DNA of 11,640 nt from JBFMDU01 sp034431935 (lineage in GTDB: Bacteria; Chloroflexota; Dehalococcoidia; GIF9; JBFMDU01): contig DAOUCU010000039.1 of the NCBI GenBank assembly GCA_034431935.1, forward strand, positions 1 through 11,640, given 5' to 3'. The translations under genes and the position numbers were made by a program. The notes under the pieces were generated by a model. That model did not search any database, was not told the DNA's origin, and saw nothing but the letters and a program-made list of their open reading frames with translations. How positions within the stretch are numbered: the first letter of the stretch is position 1; every line of letters starts with the position of its first letter. Positions 1 through 7,348 of this stretch are shown piece after piece.

Positions 1-18
1 TATGATACCAGCCCGTGA
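1..18 (+). CDS. 3' end of an unidentified upstream gene (partial)
   Basis: Frame 1 reads five sense codons (Y-D-T-S-P) and then TGA at 16-18. The A of that stop is also the A of the ybeY ATG at 18-20, a TGATG junction typical of translationally coupled genes. The gene runs off the left edge, so nothing can be said of its function from this window. In many bacteria the gene before ybeY encodes a PhoH-like ATPase or an HD-domain membrane phosphohydrolase, but five residues cannot test either. The call rests only on the stop/start overlap. Confidence 0.35.
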   Translation, partial: YDTSP

Positions 19-482
19 TGAAGAACCGGATAACCGTGGCTGTACATGAGGACTATGCTGACCGTCTTGACTCGAAGTGGCTGAGAAAAGTAGTGGGGGT
101 GGTGTTGGATGAGGAGAGGGTAACGCCGCCGGCTGAGGTCAGCCTGCTGGTCATCGGCGATGCCGAAGTCCACCGGCTGAACCGGGACTACCGCGGTAAT
201 GACCGCACCACCGATGTTCTTTCCTTCGGAATGACCGGTGGGGGGGATGAGACCTTCGTAACCCCGCCTGATGGTATCAAACACTTAGGCGAGGTCATTA
301 TTTCCTACCCCCGGGCGGAGTGCCAGGCTAAAGACGCCGGCCACAGCGTGAGAGCCGAAGTGGCGCTTCTGGTGGTGCATGGCGTCCTTCATCTGCTGGG
401 CTATGACCATGAGAAGGTCGCAGACAAACGCAAGATGTGGCGGCGGCAGAAAGCAGTCCTGGCGAAGCTGGGCGAGTTATAA
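18..482 (+). CDS. ybeY: endoribonuclease YbeY (16S rRNA maturation)
   Basis: Zinc-dependent endoribonuclease of the UPF0054 family, acting in the cytoplasm in 16S rRNA 3'-end processing and ribosome quality control. The 154-residue protein has the normal family length. The metal site is the H-x3-H-x5-H signature near the C-terminus, with H121, H125 and H131 in HGVLHLLGYDH. The upstream family block is present as DYRGNDRTTDVLSF, with the usual following proline replaced by glycine. ATG at 18 is preferred over GTG at 15 because it overlaps the upstream stop (TGATG), suggesting coupling to the gene on the left. The stop TAA at 480-482 overlaps the stop of the convergent gmk by three bases on each side (TTATAA). 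Family identification is secure; the start is very likely. Confidence 0.95.
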   Translation: MKNRITVAVHEDYADRLDSKWLRKVVGVVLDEERVTPPAEVSLLVIGDAEVHRLNRDYRGNDRTTDVLSFGMTGGGDETFVTPPDGIKHLGEVIISYPRAECQAKDAGHSVRAEVALLVVHGVLHLLGYDHEKVADKRKMWRRQKAVLAKLGEL

Positions 483-1085
483 CTTGATAACCCTCGGGTG
501 GACACGGGCGTGCTCCGCGGTAACAATGGCGGCGATTTTCTCAATCGCCTCGTCGAGCCGGTCCTGGTGATTGACCACCACGTAATCGAACATTTGGAGA
601 CTGGCGACCTCTTCTTCCATTTTAGCGAGACGGCGTTCGATGTCAGCGGATGACTCACTGTTTCGGGAGCGGAGCCGCCGCTTGAGCTCCTCAACCGACG
701 GCGGCATGAGGAAGATGAAAACTGCCTCTGGCACCAGCTTTTTGATGGTGGCGGCGCCCTGGACGTCAACCTTAACTATGGTGTCCTTGCCGGCTTTGAG
801 TGCCTTTTCCACCTCGTTGCGCGGCACGCCGTAGTAGTTGCCGTAGACCTGCGCCCACTCGACAAGGCCATTCTCGGCAATTAGCCTCTTAAAAGCGGCT
901 TCAGTATGGAAATGGTAGTGGACGCCCTCGGTTTCGGTCGGGCGCTTTGGTCGGGTGGTGGCGGTGACGACGTAATGGAACGGGTAGTGGCGCTCTTTCA
1001 TCCGGTAGATGACGGCGTCCTTGCCGACGCCCGACGGTCCAGAGATAACGATGAGTAAAGGGCCAGTCTTGATGTCTTTTATCAA
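477..1085 (-). CDS. gmk: guanylate kinase
   Basis: Phosphorylates GMP to GDP with ATP, in cytoplasmic purine nucleotide recycling and GTP supply. The N-terminal P-loop reads GPSGVGKDAV (residues 16-25 from the TTG start). The GMP-binding region is present (TTRPKRP, then YGNYYGVPR), as are VDVQGA and the lid-like PPSVEELKRRLRSR. I chose TTG at 1085: it gives 202 residues, close to the family norm, begins five bases after the remA stop, and has AAGGG eight bases upstream. ATG at 1121 (214 residues) lies inside remA with no obvious ribosome site, and the still longer ATG at 1262 would almost fully overlap remA. The remA-gmk order matches Firmicutes, supporting co-transcription. Oddity: the P-loop serine/threonine after the lysine is aspartate (D23). 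Identification is sure; the start is moderately sure. Confidence 0.93.
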   Translation of the reverse strand: MIKDIKTGPLLIVISGPSGVGKDAVIYRMKERHYPFHYVVTATTRPKRPTETEGVHYHFHTEAAFKRLIAENGLVEWAQVYGNYYGVPRNEVEKALKAGKDTIVKVDVQGAATIKKLVPEAVFIFLMPPSVEELKRRLRSRNSESSADIERRLAKMEEEVASLQMFDYVVVNHQDRLDEAIEKIAAIVTAEHARVHPRVIKL

Positions 1086-1089
1086 AGGG

Positions 1090-1362
1090 TTATCCCTTGG
1101 AAGTCTTTGGCTCGCCGGCATCGCGTCCGCTGGCGGCACGGTTGACGATGGCTTCGGGGGACACCGCGGCAAGGGTAACATGGCCGGTGTCGAGTACGAT
1201 GACGGCCTTAATCTTACGGCCGTGGGTGGCATCAATGAGGAGGTCTTTGTCTTTGGCCTCACGGATGAGGCGCTTGACCGGTTGCTGGTTGGGTGAGAGA
1301 AGGGCCAGCACGCGGTTCATAGCCAGGACATTCTCGAAGCCAATATGTACCAGTTCAGTCAT
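1090..1362 (-). CDS. remA: RemA/DUF370 family regulatory protein
   Basis: Small (90-residue) protein of the RemA/DUF370 family. In Bacillus subtilis RemA is a DNA-binding activator of biofilm-matrix and osmoprotection genes; the role in this organism is unknown. The family core is clear: HIGFENVLAMNRVLALL near the N-terminus, KRLIREAK, then LIDATHGRKIKAVIVLDTGH and VTLAAVSPEAIVNR. The C-terminal 15 residues are polar and probably disordered. ATG at 1362 is preceded by an A/G-rich ribosome site (GGGAGGGGG) six bases upstream. It lies 64 bases after the aroA stop and just before gmk. The remA-gmk neighbourhood is a known conserved pair, which supports the assignment. Symbol by family; regulatory targets cannot be inferred here. 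Confidence 0.9.
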   Translation of the reverse strand: MTELVHIGFENVLAMNRVLALLSPNQQPVKRLIREAKDKDLLIDATHGRKIKAVIVLDTGHVTLAAVSPEAIVNRAASGRDAGEPKTSKG

Positions 1363-1376
1363 ACTAACCCCCTCCC

Positions 1377-1396
1377 CCTTTCCTTCGAAGGAAAGG
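1377..1396. repeat. perfect 20-base palindrome between aroA and remA
   Basis: The bases CCTTTCCTTCGAAGGAAAGG are fully self-complementary about 1386/1387. They lie in the 64-base gap between the aroA stop and the remA start. No run of T follows on the minus strand, so this is not a standard intrinsic terminator of aroA. The flanking C-rich stretch (CCCCCTCCCCC) resembles the hairpin at 7945-7968, so it may be a short copy of a dispersed palindromic element. The G-rich side also supplies the remA ribosome site, so the structure could modulate remA translation. Confidence 0.55.
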
Positions 1397-1426
1397 TGAA
1401 AGATTTTGAAGAACCTGCCATTCAGT

Positions 1427-2725
1427 CTACCCCGACAATTTGAATAAATCGTGCCAGAAGCCGGGATACGAGATAGCTACGGAATCAGCCTGCAGGATAG
1501 TGGTCTTGCCTTTCGCGACCAGTCCGGCCACAGCCAAACTCATGGCCAGGCGGTGGTCGAGGTGGCTGGAGACTTCGGCGCCCTTTAGCCTCTTGCCGCC
1601 ATAGATTATCATGCCGTCCGGAAGTTCCTCAATACGTGCGCCGAGCCGGGACAGCTCGGCCACGGTTGAGGCTATGCGGTCGGACTCTTTAACGCGCAGT
1701 TCAGCGGCATCACGGATAACTGTCCTGCCATCAGCCATGCAGGCGGCTACGGCGAGCACCGGTATCTCGTCAATCATCCTCGGTATTAGTTCGCCGGAAA
1801 TCTCCATGCCCTTAAGGCGGCTCGATTCGATGGCGATGTCAGCCACCAGCTCGTCTCCTTCGAGACGTTCGTTAGCGATTTTGAGCCGGGCGCCCATGGC
1901 CTTAAGGACATCGATGACGCCGGTGCGGGTCGGGTTCATGCCGCAGTCCCTGATAGTTATCCGTGCCTCGGGATGAATAGCCGCGGCCACCATCCAGAAG
2001 GCCCCGGAGCTGATGTCGCCGGGCACCCGCAGGCTGAGCGGTTTAAGACTACCCCCCGGCGTCAGTGTTATCCGGGTGCCGGAAGTTTCCAGCCGGGCGC
2101 CCATGCGGCGGAGCATGCGCTCGGTGTGGTCCCGGGACGTGGAGGGCTCCTCAATTGTGGTCTTCCCCTGAGCAAACAGCGCCGCCAGAAGTACCGCCGA
2201 TTTCACCTGGGCGCTGGCTACGGGAAGCCGGCAGTCGATTCCTCTGAGCCTGCCGCCGTGGATGGCAAGTGGCGCCAGCGAGCCGTCATCACGGCCCCAT
2301 ATCCTGGCACCCATCTGTTGCAGCGGTTCGATGATACGCTTCATCGGTCGGGAGCGGAGCGAAGCATCGCCGGTAATTGCCGAAAAAAAAGGCTGGGCGG
2401 CAAGGATACCGGTCATGAGGCGGATAGTGGTGCCGCTGTTGCCGGCGTCGAGGACGTCTTCGGGTTCCTTAAGCCCGGCTTCCGCAGTGCCGTAGACGGT
2501 AGTGGAGTCCTCACGGCGCTTTATGCTTACCCCGAGCGCCTTGAGACATCGGATGGTGGAGCGGACATCGTCGCCCGGGGCCAGGTTGGTGATGGTGGCT
2601 ATACCATCGGTCAGGGCGTTGAACATCACCGCCCGGTGGGAGATGGACTTGTCTCCGGGCGGGCTGACCTCACCGGCAAGCCGCCGGGCTGTCCGGATGG
2701 TCACTAGCGATGGCTCTTTAGCCAT
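1427..2725 (-). CDS. aroA: 3-phosphoshikimate 1-carboxyvinyltransferase (EPSP synthase)
   Basis: Joins PEP to shikimate-3-phosphate to give EPSP, the sixth step of the shikimate pathway to chorismate. The 432-residue length is normal. Key blocks are GDKSISHR at 24-31 (substrate lysine, serine and arginine), LDAGNSGTTIRLM at 92-104, GDASLRSRPMKR at 119-130, DEIP at 319-322 (catalytic aspartate), RVKESDR at 344-350 and DHRLAM at 390-395. The GNSGTT form of the second block, rather than the GNAGTA of E. coli, is of the kind seen in Bacillus-type (class II) enzymes; that class call is inference. ATG at 2725 overlaps the end of tyrA by 22 bases. A GTG at 2704 overlapping the tyrA stop is an alternative start and would still keep all motifs. 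It sits second in the tyrA-aroA-remA-gmk string, so EPSP and tyrosine synthesis are probably co-expressed. Confidence 0.96.
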   Translation of the reverse strand: MAKEPSLVTIRTARRLAGEVSPPGDKSISHRAVMFNALTDGIATITNLAPGDDVRSTIRCLKALGVSIKRREDSTTVYGTAEAGLKEPEDVLDAGNSGTTIRLMTGILAAQPFFSAITGDASLRSRPMKRIIEPLQQMGARIWGRDDGSLAPLAIHGGRLRGIDCRLPVASAQVKSAVLLAALFAQGKTTIEEPSTSRDHTERMLRRMGARLETSGTRITLTPGGSLKPLSLRVPGDISSGAFWMVAAAIHPEARITIRDCGMNPTRTGVIDVLKAMGARLKIANERLEGDELVADIAIESSRLKGMEISGELIPRMIDEIPVLAVAACMADGRTVIRDAAELRVKESDRIASTVAELSRLGARIEELPDGMIIYGGKRLKGAEVSSHLDHRLAMSLAVAGLVAKGKTTILQADSVAISYPGFWHDLFKLSG

Positions 2726-3573
2726 TTGTCTCTGGCCTCTCTGACCTCGCTGAAGGCTTCCCCCAGCGCCTCGTCGCCATCAGCAACCAGCCTGCGGAAG
2801 CGCTGGAGCTCTCTGGTGAAGTTGTCAATCCAGCGGGTGATTGACTGCCGGTTGGTAAGGCAGATATCGGTATAGATGCGACTGTCCCCGGAGGCGAGCC
2901 GGGTGACATCGCGATAGCCGGTTGAGGCGAGGCGTGCCATTTCGTTCCACAGTTCGCTCCGGGTAGTGCACGAGACAAGCGCCGAGGACAGGACAAGCGG
3001 CAGGTGGCTGATACCGGCGACAAGCAGGTCGTGCCTGGCGGGGTCAATCATCAATGGCCGGGTACCAAGCTTCCTCAAAAGGATTGTCAGTCTTTTGACC
3101 GAATTTGGGCTGGCTTCCGCCGAAGGCGTCAGGCACCAGACACAGTTTTGGAACAGGGTGGCTTCCGCCGCGTCGATGCCTGCCACCTCTTTGCCGGCCA
3201 TAGGGTGACCCCCGATGAAGTTCACGTGTGCAGGAAGGTATCTGGCAGCCCATTCCATCACCTCGGCTTTGGTGCTGGCGGCATCGGTTACAATACAGCC
3301 CCGTTTCAGGGCCGGGGCGATGGTGCGAAAGATATCTTTGACCGCCCTGACCGGTGTGCAGATGAAGACTATGTCGGCTTTCAGTGCGGAGTCTTCGGCA
3401 GTGCTGATGCCGATATCAATGGCGCCGGTTCTCAGCGCCCGGTCGGTCGTGGAAGCGGTCCGTGAATAGCCGATGACAACGGCCGAAGGCACAGTTTTCT
3501 TAATGGCCAGTCCCAGCGAGCCTCCGATAAGCCCGAGCCCGATGATGGTAATGCGGGCAGGTCTCTTGTTCAT
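2704..3573 (-). CDS. tyrA: prephenate (or arogenate) dehydrogenase
   Basis: NAD(P)-dependent oxidative decarboxylation of prephenate to 4-hydroxyphenylpyruvate (or arogenate to tyrosine), in tyrosine synthesis. The 289-residue protein is a single-function TyrA without a chorismate mutase or ACT domain. The Rossmann nucleotide loop is GLGLIGGS at 12-19. The family active-site block GGHPMAGKE lies at 121-129, with H123 as the predicted catalytic histidine. The SHLP motif follows in the helical C-terminal domain. Lack of a visible ACT domain suggests no built-in tyrosine feedback module. The substrate, prephenate or arogenate, cannot be decided from motifs. ATG at 3573 has no ribosome site, and a candidate promoter sits only about 16 bases upstream. 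The gene overlaps aroA by 22 bases. Confidence 0.93.
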   Translation of the reverse strand: MNKRPARITIIGLGLIGGSLGLAIKKTVPSAVVIGYSRTASTTDRALRTGAIDIGISTAEDSALKADIVFICTPVRAVKDIFRTIAPALKRGCIVTDAASTKAEVMEWAARYLPAHVNFIGGHPMAGKEVAGIDAAEATLFQNCVWCLTPSAEASPNSVKRLTILLRKLGTRPLMIDPARHDLLVAGISHLPLVLSSALVSCTTRSELWNEMARLASTGYRDVTRLASGDSRIYTDICLTNRQSITRWIDNFTRELQRFRRLVADGDEALGEAFSEVREARDKWLKSHR

Positions 3574-3588
3574 CGTGGTGTGGTGGAC

Positions 3589-3597
3589 ATTATACCA
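3589..3597 (-). promoter_or_regulatory. extended -10 promoter for tyrA-aroA-remA-gmk
   Basis: On the minus strand the sequence reads TGGTATAAT: a perfect TATAAT at 3594-3589 with TG one base upstream. No good -35 hexamer lies 16-18 bases upstream, as is common for extended -10 promoters. The expected start near 3582 would leave a leader of only about ten bases without a Shine-Dalgarno site. The same 11-mer TGGTATAATGT occurs on the plus strand at 7922-7932, which supports it as a promoter signal. Confidence 0.55.
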
Positions 3598-3678
3598 TTA
3601 GCCGTGATCCGCTTCGTGCTATGAGGGAGTAAAGCGGAGCGTCCGGTGGCGGAGCGACAATCGCCGGTCGGCTCTCCA

Positions 3679-3707
3679 TTGTTGCCCTAACTCTCCAATG
3701 TTATACT
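3679..3707 (+). promoter_or_regulatory. promoter of rph
   Basis: TTGTTG at 3679-3684 and TATACT at 3702-3707 are separated by 17 bases. TG at 3699-3700 makes the -10 an extended one (TGTTATACT). The predicted start near 3714 gives a leader of about 20 bases that contains the rph ribosome site AAGGAG at 3723-3728. It lies in the 160-base gap between the divergent tyrA and rph. Confidence 0.55.
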
Positions 3708-3733
3708 CAGGTCAACATGTTTAAGGAGTCAGC

Positions 3734-4465
3734 ATGACGTTCAGGAGAGTTGACGGGCGCGCTGTTGACGAACTTCGTCCGGTAAATATCACCATTGGCT
3801 ATCAGGTCTTTCCCGAGGGCTCCTGCCTGATCGAGCTGGGGCTTACCCGTGTCCTGTGCGCGGTGACGGTGGAGGACCGGGTGCCGCCCTTTCTTAAGGG
3901 TGGTGGGGCCGGCTGGGTGACCGCTGAGTATGCCATGTTGCCCCGCTCGACCAAGGAGCGGACGCCGAGGACGGGTGCCGGGGTGTTGGTGGCGGGAAGG
4001 AGCCAGGAAATCCAGCGACTGATTGGGCGGAGCCTGCGGGCGGCGACCAATCTAGATGCGCTGGGGGAACGGACTTTCACCGTGGACTGCGATGTTATTC
4101 AGGCCGATGGCGGTACCCGGACGGCGGCGATAACCGGCGGATGGGTGGCTTTGTATGCGGCAATGCACAAGCTGGTAAAAGACGGTGTTTATAAGTCGAT
4201 GCCGCTCAGGAGTGCGGTGGCCGCGGTCAGCGTCGGCATACTCGGGCCGGACGAGCTTCTTGACCTGTGTTATCAGGAAGATTCCCAGGCAGGGGTGGAC
4301 TTAAATGTGGTCATGAACGACCAGGGGCAGTATATCGAAGTCCAGGGCACGGCTGAAGGCAGGCCATTCTCACGCGATGTGCTTGATTCCCTTCTCGCTC
4401 TGGCTGATAAGGGCATGAAACAGCTTTTCAACGCGCAAAAGGAAGCGCTGAGGGGGCTTAAGTAG
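3734..4465 (+). CDS. rph: ribonuclease PH
   Basis: Phosphate-dependent 3'-to-5' exoribonuclease that trims the 3' ends of tRNA precursors, normally a hexamer in the cytoplasm. The 243 residues match the family. Visible motifs are LRPVNI near the N-terminus, IGRSLRA at 97-103, DCDVIQADGGTRTAA at 118-132 (phosphate-binding GTR at 127-129) and DLCYQEDS at 177-184 with the conserved acids D177 and D183. ATG at 3734 follows AAGGAG at a spacing of five bases. The gene appears to stand alone, with its own promoter, between divergent tyrA and convergent serS. No non-canonical NTPase (rdgB) partner follows. Instead, an HNH-nuclease-like reading continues in the same frame after the TAG stop. Confidence 0.96.
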   Translation: MTFRRVDGRAVDELRPVNITIGYQVFPEGSCLIELGLTRVLCAVTVEDRVPPFLKGGGAGWVTAEYAMLPRSTKERTPRTGAGVLVAGRSQEIQRLIGRSLRAATNLDALGERTFTVDCDVIQADGGTRTAAITGGWVALYAAMHKLVKDGVYKSMPLRSAVAAVSVGILGPDELLDLCYQEDSQAGVDLNVVMNDQGQYIEVQGTAEGRPFSRDVLDSLLALADKGMKQLFNAQKEALRGLK

Positions 4466-4558
4466 CATTGTTCGCTGGGTGGGTCGTCAATTACCGCCGA
4501 AAATGTTCAGCTCTTGTGCGCCGAGTGTAACCTGAAGAAGCGGAATACGATTCGTTAA
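4466..4558 (+). pseudogene. remnant of an HNH endonuclease gene (C-terminal end only)
   Basis: Directly after the rph TAG, and in the same frame, 30 sense codons run to TAA at 4556-4558. The peptide contains SLGGSSITAENVQLLCAEC followed by NLKKRN. This matches the second half of the HNH fold: the S-x-GG turn, the asparagine-leucine-like stretch and the C-x2-C-N-x2-K block. The first half, with the catalytic H-H pair and the first zinc cysteines, is absent, and there is no start codon or ribosome site. I read it as the leftover 3' end of a decayed or partly deleted HNH gene. Alternatives are chance similarity, or a C-terminal extension made by read-through of the rph stop. Confidence 0.55.
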
Positions 4559-4603
4559 TCATCCACTGCCCGCGGGCATCTCTGTTGATACCCAAAATGA
4601 TAA

Positions 4604-5869
4604 CTATGATGACCGGATGGTGTCGGTGCCCATGTAGGGCCTCAGCACTTCGGGAACTGTCACCGAGCCGTCGGCGTTCTGGTAGTTTTCCAGTACGGCG
4701 ATAAGGAGGCGGGGCAGGGCAACGCCCGAGCCGTTGAGGGTGTGGACGAACTTGAGCGGCTGGTCGGGGTCGGGGCGGTACCTGATATTGGCCCGTCGGG
4801 CCTGGAAGTCGCGGCAGTTACTGCAGGAGCTAACCTCAAGCCATTCGTTGCAGCCCGGTGCCCATAGCTCGATATCGAAAGACTTACTTGAGGCAAACCC
4901 AAGGTCGCCGGTGCATAGCTGGACAATCCGGTAAGCCAGCCCCAGCCGGCGCACCACATCCTCGGCATCGGCTAAGAGCTTTAGCAGTTCCTGGTCGGAA
5001 GTCTCTGCGCTGGTAAACTTGTAGAGCTCTACTTTGTCAAACTGGTGGCCCCGCTTGATGCCGCGGGTGTCCTTGCCGGCCGCCATCTTCTCCCGCCGGA
5101 AGCAGGCGGTGTAGGCCGCGTAATAGATGGGAAGTTTGCTCCCGTCGAGTATTTCGTCGCGGTGAAGGTTGGTCAGGGGTACCTCAGCCGTAGGCACCCA
5201 CCAGTAGTCCTCGATTTCATCATGGTACAGGTTGTCCCCGAACTTGGGCAGGTTGCCCGAGCCTATCAGGCATTCCCGCTTGACCATGAACGGCGGATAA
5301 ATTTCGGTATAGCCGTGCTCGCGTGTGTGGAGGTCGAGCATGAACTGGATGAGCGACCGCTGGAGCCTGGAGCCGGCACCTTTGAGGACGTAGAAGCGGG
5401 TGCCGGAGAGTTTAACACCCCTGTCGAAGTCAATAATATCCAGCTTTTCGCCAATGTCCCAGTGGGGTAATGGCTTGAAAGTAAAAGTCTTCGGTTCGCC
5501 CCAGGTGCGTATGACCGGGTTATCTTTGTCAGATTTGCCCGGGGGCACGTCCGGGGCCGGGATGTTCGGGATGCGGAGCAGTAACTCCCGGATTTCCTCG
5601 TCGAGTTTGTTGATGCCTTCTTCAAGTGCCGTTATCTGCTCGCCAATCTGCTTCATTTCGGCAATCAGCTGCGGCGGCTTTTCTCTGGTACGGCCGATTT
5701 CTTTGCTCACCTGGTTACGCCTCGCCCGCAGGTTCTCCATCTGGAAAAGCGACTGCCGGCGCTTTTCGTCAAGCTGGAGAATGGTATCGAGCGGGGCGGT
5801 ATCGCCGCGCCTGTCCAGCGCCTCCTGGACGACCTGCCGGTTCTCTCTGATGAGCTTGATATCAATCAT
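4604..5869 (-). CDS. serS: seryl-tRNA synthetase
   Basis: Class II synthetase that charges tRNA-Ser (and tRNA-Sec where present) with serine. The 421-residue length is standard. Residues about 28-98 form the long antiparallel coiled-coil arm that holds the tRNA variable arm. The catalytic domain has TAE at 227-229, motif 2 around 256-276 (FRREKMAAGKDTRG then HQFDKVELY) and motif 3 around 378-394 (LNGSGVALPRLLIAVLE). Motif 2 lacks the EAGS-type tetrapeptide of many bacterial SerRS, having EKMAAG instead; the DTRG and HQF parts are intact. ATG at 5869 overlaps the lysS end by eight bases and has AGGA just upstream. Last gene of greA-lysS-serS; it faces rph across a 138-base gap with no clear terminator. 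Confidence 0.96.
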   Translation of the reverse strand: MIDIKLIRENRQVVQEALDRRGDTAPLDTILQLDEKRRQSLFQMENLRARRNQVSKEIGRTREKPPQLIAEMKQIGEQITALEEGINKLDEEIRELLLRIPNIPAPDVPPGKSDKDNPVIRTWGEPKTFTFKPLPHWDIGEKLDIIDFDRGVKLSGTRFYVLKGAGSRLQRSLIQFMLDLHTREHGYTEIYPPFMVKRECLIGSGNLPKFGDNLYHDEIEDYWWVPTAEVPLTNLHRDEILDGSKLPIYYAAYTACFRREKMAAGKDTRGIKRGHQFDKVELYKFTSAETSDQELLKLLADAEDVVRRLGLAYRIVQLCTGDLGFASSKSFDIELWAPGCNEWLEVSSCSNCRDFQARRANIRYRPDPDQPLKFVHTLNGSGVALPRLLIAVLENYQNADGSVTVPEVLRPYMGTDTIRSS

Positions 5870-7334
5870 TATCCTGCTCCCGGGACTTCAGCTGGGGGAA
5901 GAACACCACCTCGCGGATGGTCTGTCGGTTGGTGAGGAGCATGACCAGGCGGTCGATGCCGATGCCCAGCCCGCCGGTAGGCGGCATGCCCTGTTCCAGC
6001 GCCATGATGAAGTCATCATCAATAACCTCGTTATCGGTATCAACAGCCCGACCCTTAACCTGGTCCTTGAACCGCTCACGCTGGTCGAGCGGGTCATTCA
6101 ACTCGGTGAAGGCATTAGCGATTTCCATTCCGCAGACGTAAAGCTCAAAGCGCTCCACCAGCTTCGGGTTATCGCGGTGGCGCTTGGCCAGCGGCGCCGT
6201 TTCCACCGGGTAGTCCATGAGAAAAGTCGGCTGGATCAGGTTCGGCTCGATATAAGTTGAGGCAAGCTCATCGAGGAGCTTGCCGCGCTCCTTTTTCGGA
6301 TCCACCGTCATGCCGCTCTCTTCCATTGCCGTCCGCAGGGACACTGTGTCCGGGTACACATCAATATCCCGGCCCCAGAACTGCTTCATCGCCTCGCGGT
6401 AGTCGAGCCGTTTATATGGCGGCTTGAGATTGACGGACTTGCTGTCAAATTCAATTGTGGTCTTGCCGAGCGCCGCCGTAGAGGTATGTTCAATTAGGTC
6501 TTCAGTCAGCTTCATTATATCGTTGTAGTCAGCGTAGGCCTGATAGGCCTCGAGCATGGTAAACTCGGGGTTGTGTCTGGCGTCAATGCCCTCATTGCGG
6601 AAAACGCGTCCGATTTCGTAAACACGGTCCAGACCACCAACGATAAGCCGCTTCAGGTAAAGCTCGAGAGCGATGCGCAGGTAGAGGTCCTGGCCCAGTG
6701 CCTGGTAGTGGGCGATGAACGGGCGGGCCGCCGCACCGCCGGCCAGCGGCTGGAAGACCGGCGTCTCAACCTCGACAAAGCCGCAGTTATTGAGGAACTC
6801 GCGTATGGCGGTGATGATGCGGCTCCGTGTAAGGAAGGTGTGCCGGACCTCCTCGTTGACGATCAGGTCGAGGTAGCGCCGGCGATAGCGGACGTCAGTA
6901 TCCGCCAGCCCGTGCCACTTCTCGGGCAGGGGGCGCAGGGACTTGGCCAAGACCCAGTAATCAGCGACCTCTAGCGTCACCTCACCGGCGCGGGTGCGGA
7001 ATAGTCTGCCAGAGGCGCCGATGATATCGCCGAGGTCGAGGTCTTCGAGTAAGGAATACTTCTCGCCGAGCGAGTCTTTGCGGAAGAAGAGCTGGATTTT
7101 GCCAGAGCCGTCGTTGATATCGGCGAAAGTGGCCTTGCCCATGCCGCGCATGGCCATAATGCGGCCGGCAAGCTTCATTTCGGGGAGGGCTTTGCCCCCC
7201 TTTTCCTGTTCGAGGAACAGGGCAAGCGCCCCGGCTATCCTGTGGCTTCTCTGAAAGGAGTGGGGATAGGGGTTGATGCCCCTGGCCCGGAGACGTTCCA
7301 GCTTGTTGAGACGCTGTTGCCCGAGAGCATCCAC
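5862..7334 (-). CDS. lysS: lysyl-tRNA synthetase, class II
   Basis: Charges tRNA-Lys with lysine. The 490-residue length is normal for the bacterial class II enzyme. Residues about 55-130 form the anticodon-binding OB fold (KLAGRIMAMRGMGKATF). The catalytic domain carries LAGGAAARPFIAHYQALGQD at 197-216, motif 2 at about 237-263 (VYEIGRVFRNEGID, then HNPEFTMLE), EIANAFTELNDP near 405-417 and motif 3 GLGIGIDRLVML at 455-466. The start is GTG at 7334, 14 bases after the greA stop, with weak AGGA and GGGG sequences upstream. It overlaps serS by eight bases, so the two synthetases are likely coupled in translation. No T-box or other leader is visible in the greA-lysS gap. Confidence 0.96.
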   Translation of the reverse strand: MDALGQQRLNKLERLRARGINPYPHSFQRSHRIAGALALFLEQEKGGKALPEMKLAGRIMAMRGMGKATFADINDGSGKIQLFFRKDSLGEKYSLLEDLDLGDIIGASGRLFRTRAGEVTLEVADYWVLAKSLRPLPEKWHGLADTDVRYRRRYLDLIVNEEVRHTFLTRSRIITAIREFLNNCGFVEVETPVFQPLAGGAAARPFIAHYQALGQDLYLRIALELYLKRLIVGGLDRVYEIGRVFRNEGIDARHNPEFTMLEAYQAYADYNDIMKLTEDLIEHTSTAALGKTTIEFDSKSVNLKPPYKRLDYREAMKQFWGRDIDVYPDTVSLRTAMEESGMTVDPKKERGKLLDELASTYIEPNLIQPTFLMDYPVETAPLAKRHRDNPKLVERFELYVCGMEIANAFTELNDPLDQRERFKDQVKGRAVDTDNEVIDDDFIMALEQGMPPTGGLGIGIDRLVMLLTNRQTIREVVFFPQLKSREQDND

Positions 7335-7348
7335 GGGAGCCCCGCGTC

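Noticed and set aside
1086..1262. A 59-codon N-terminal extension of gmk starting at ATG 1262
   Set aside because: It lies entirely over remA in another frame, has low-complexity proline/serine content and no family similarity; TTG at 1085 with a ribosome site fits better.
1973..2707. Long plus-strand open frame of 244 codons opposite aroA
   Set aside because: Antisense shadow of a strongly supported gene; composition is glycine/arginine-rich and matches no family I know.
4568..4577. GCCCGCGGGC palindrome between rph and serS as a terminator
   Set aside because: Ten bases with no room for a loop and no T tract on either strand.
5400..6260. Plus-strand open frame of 286 codons spanning the lysS/serS junction
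   Set aside because: Serine- and leucine-rich antisense shadow of two certain synthetase genes, with no ribosome site.
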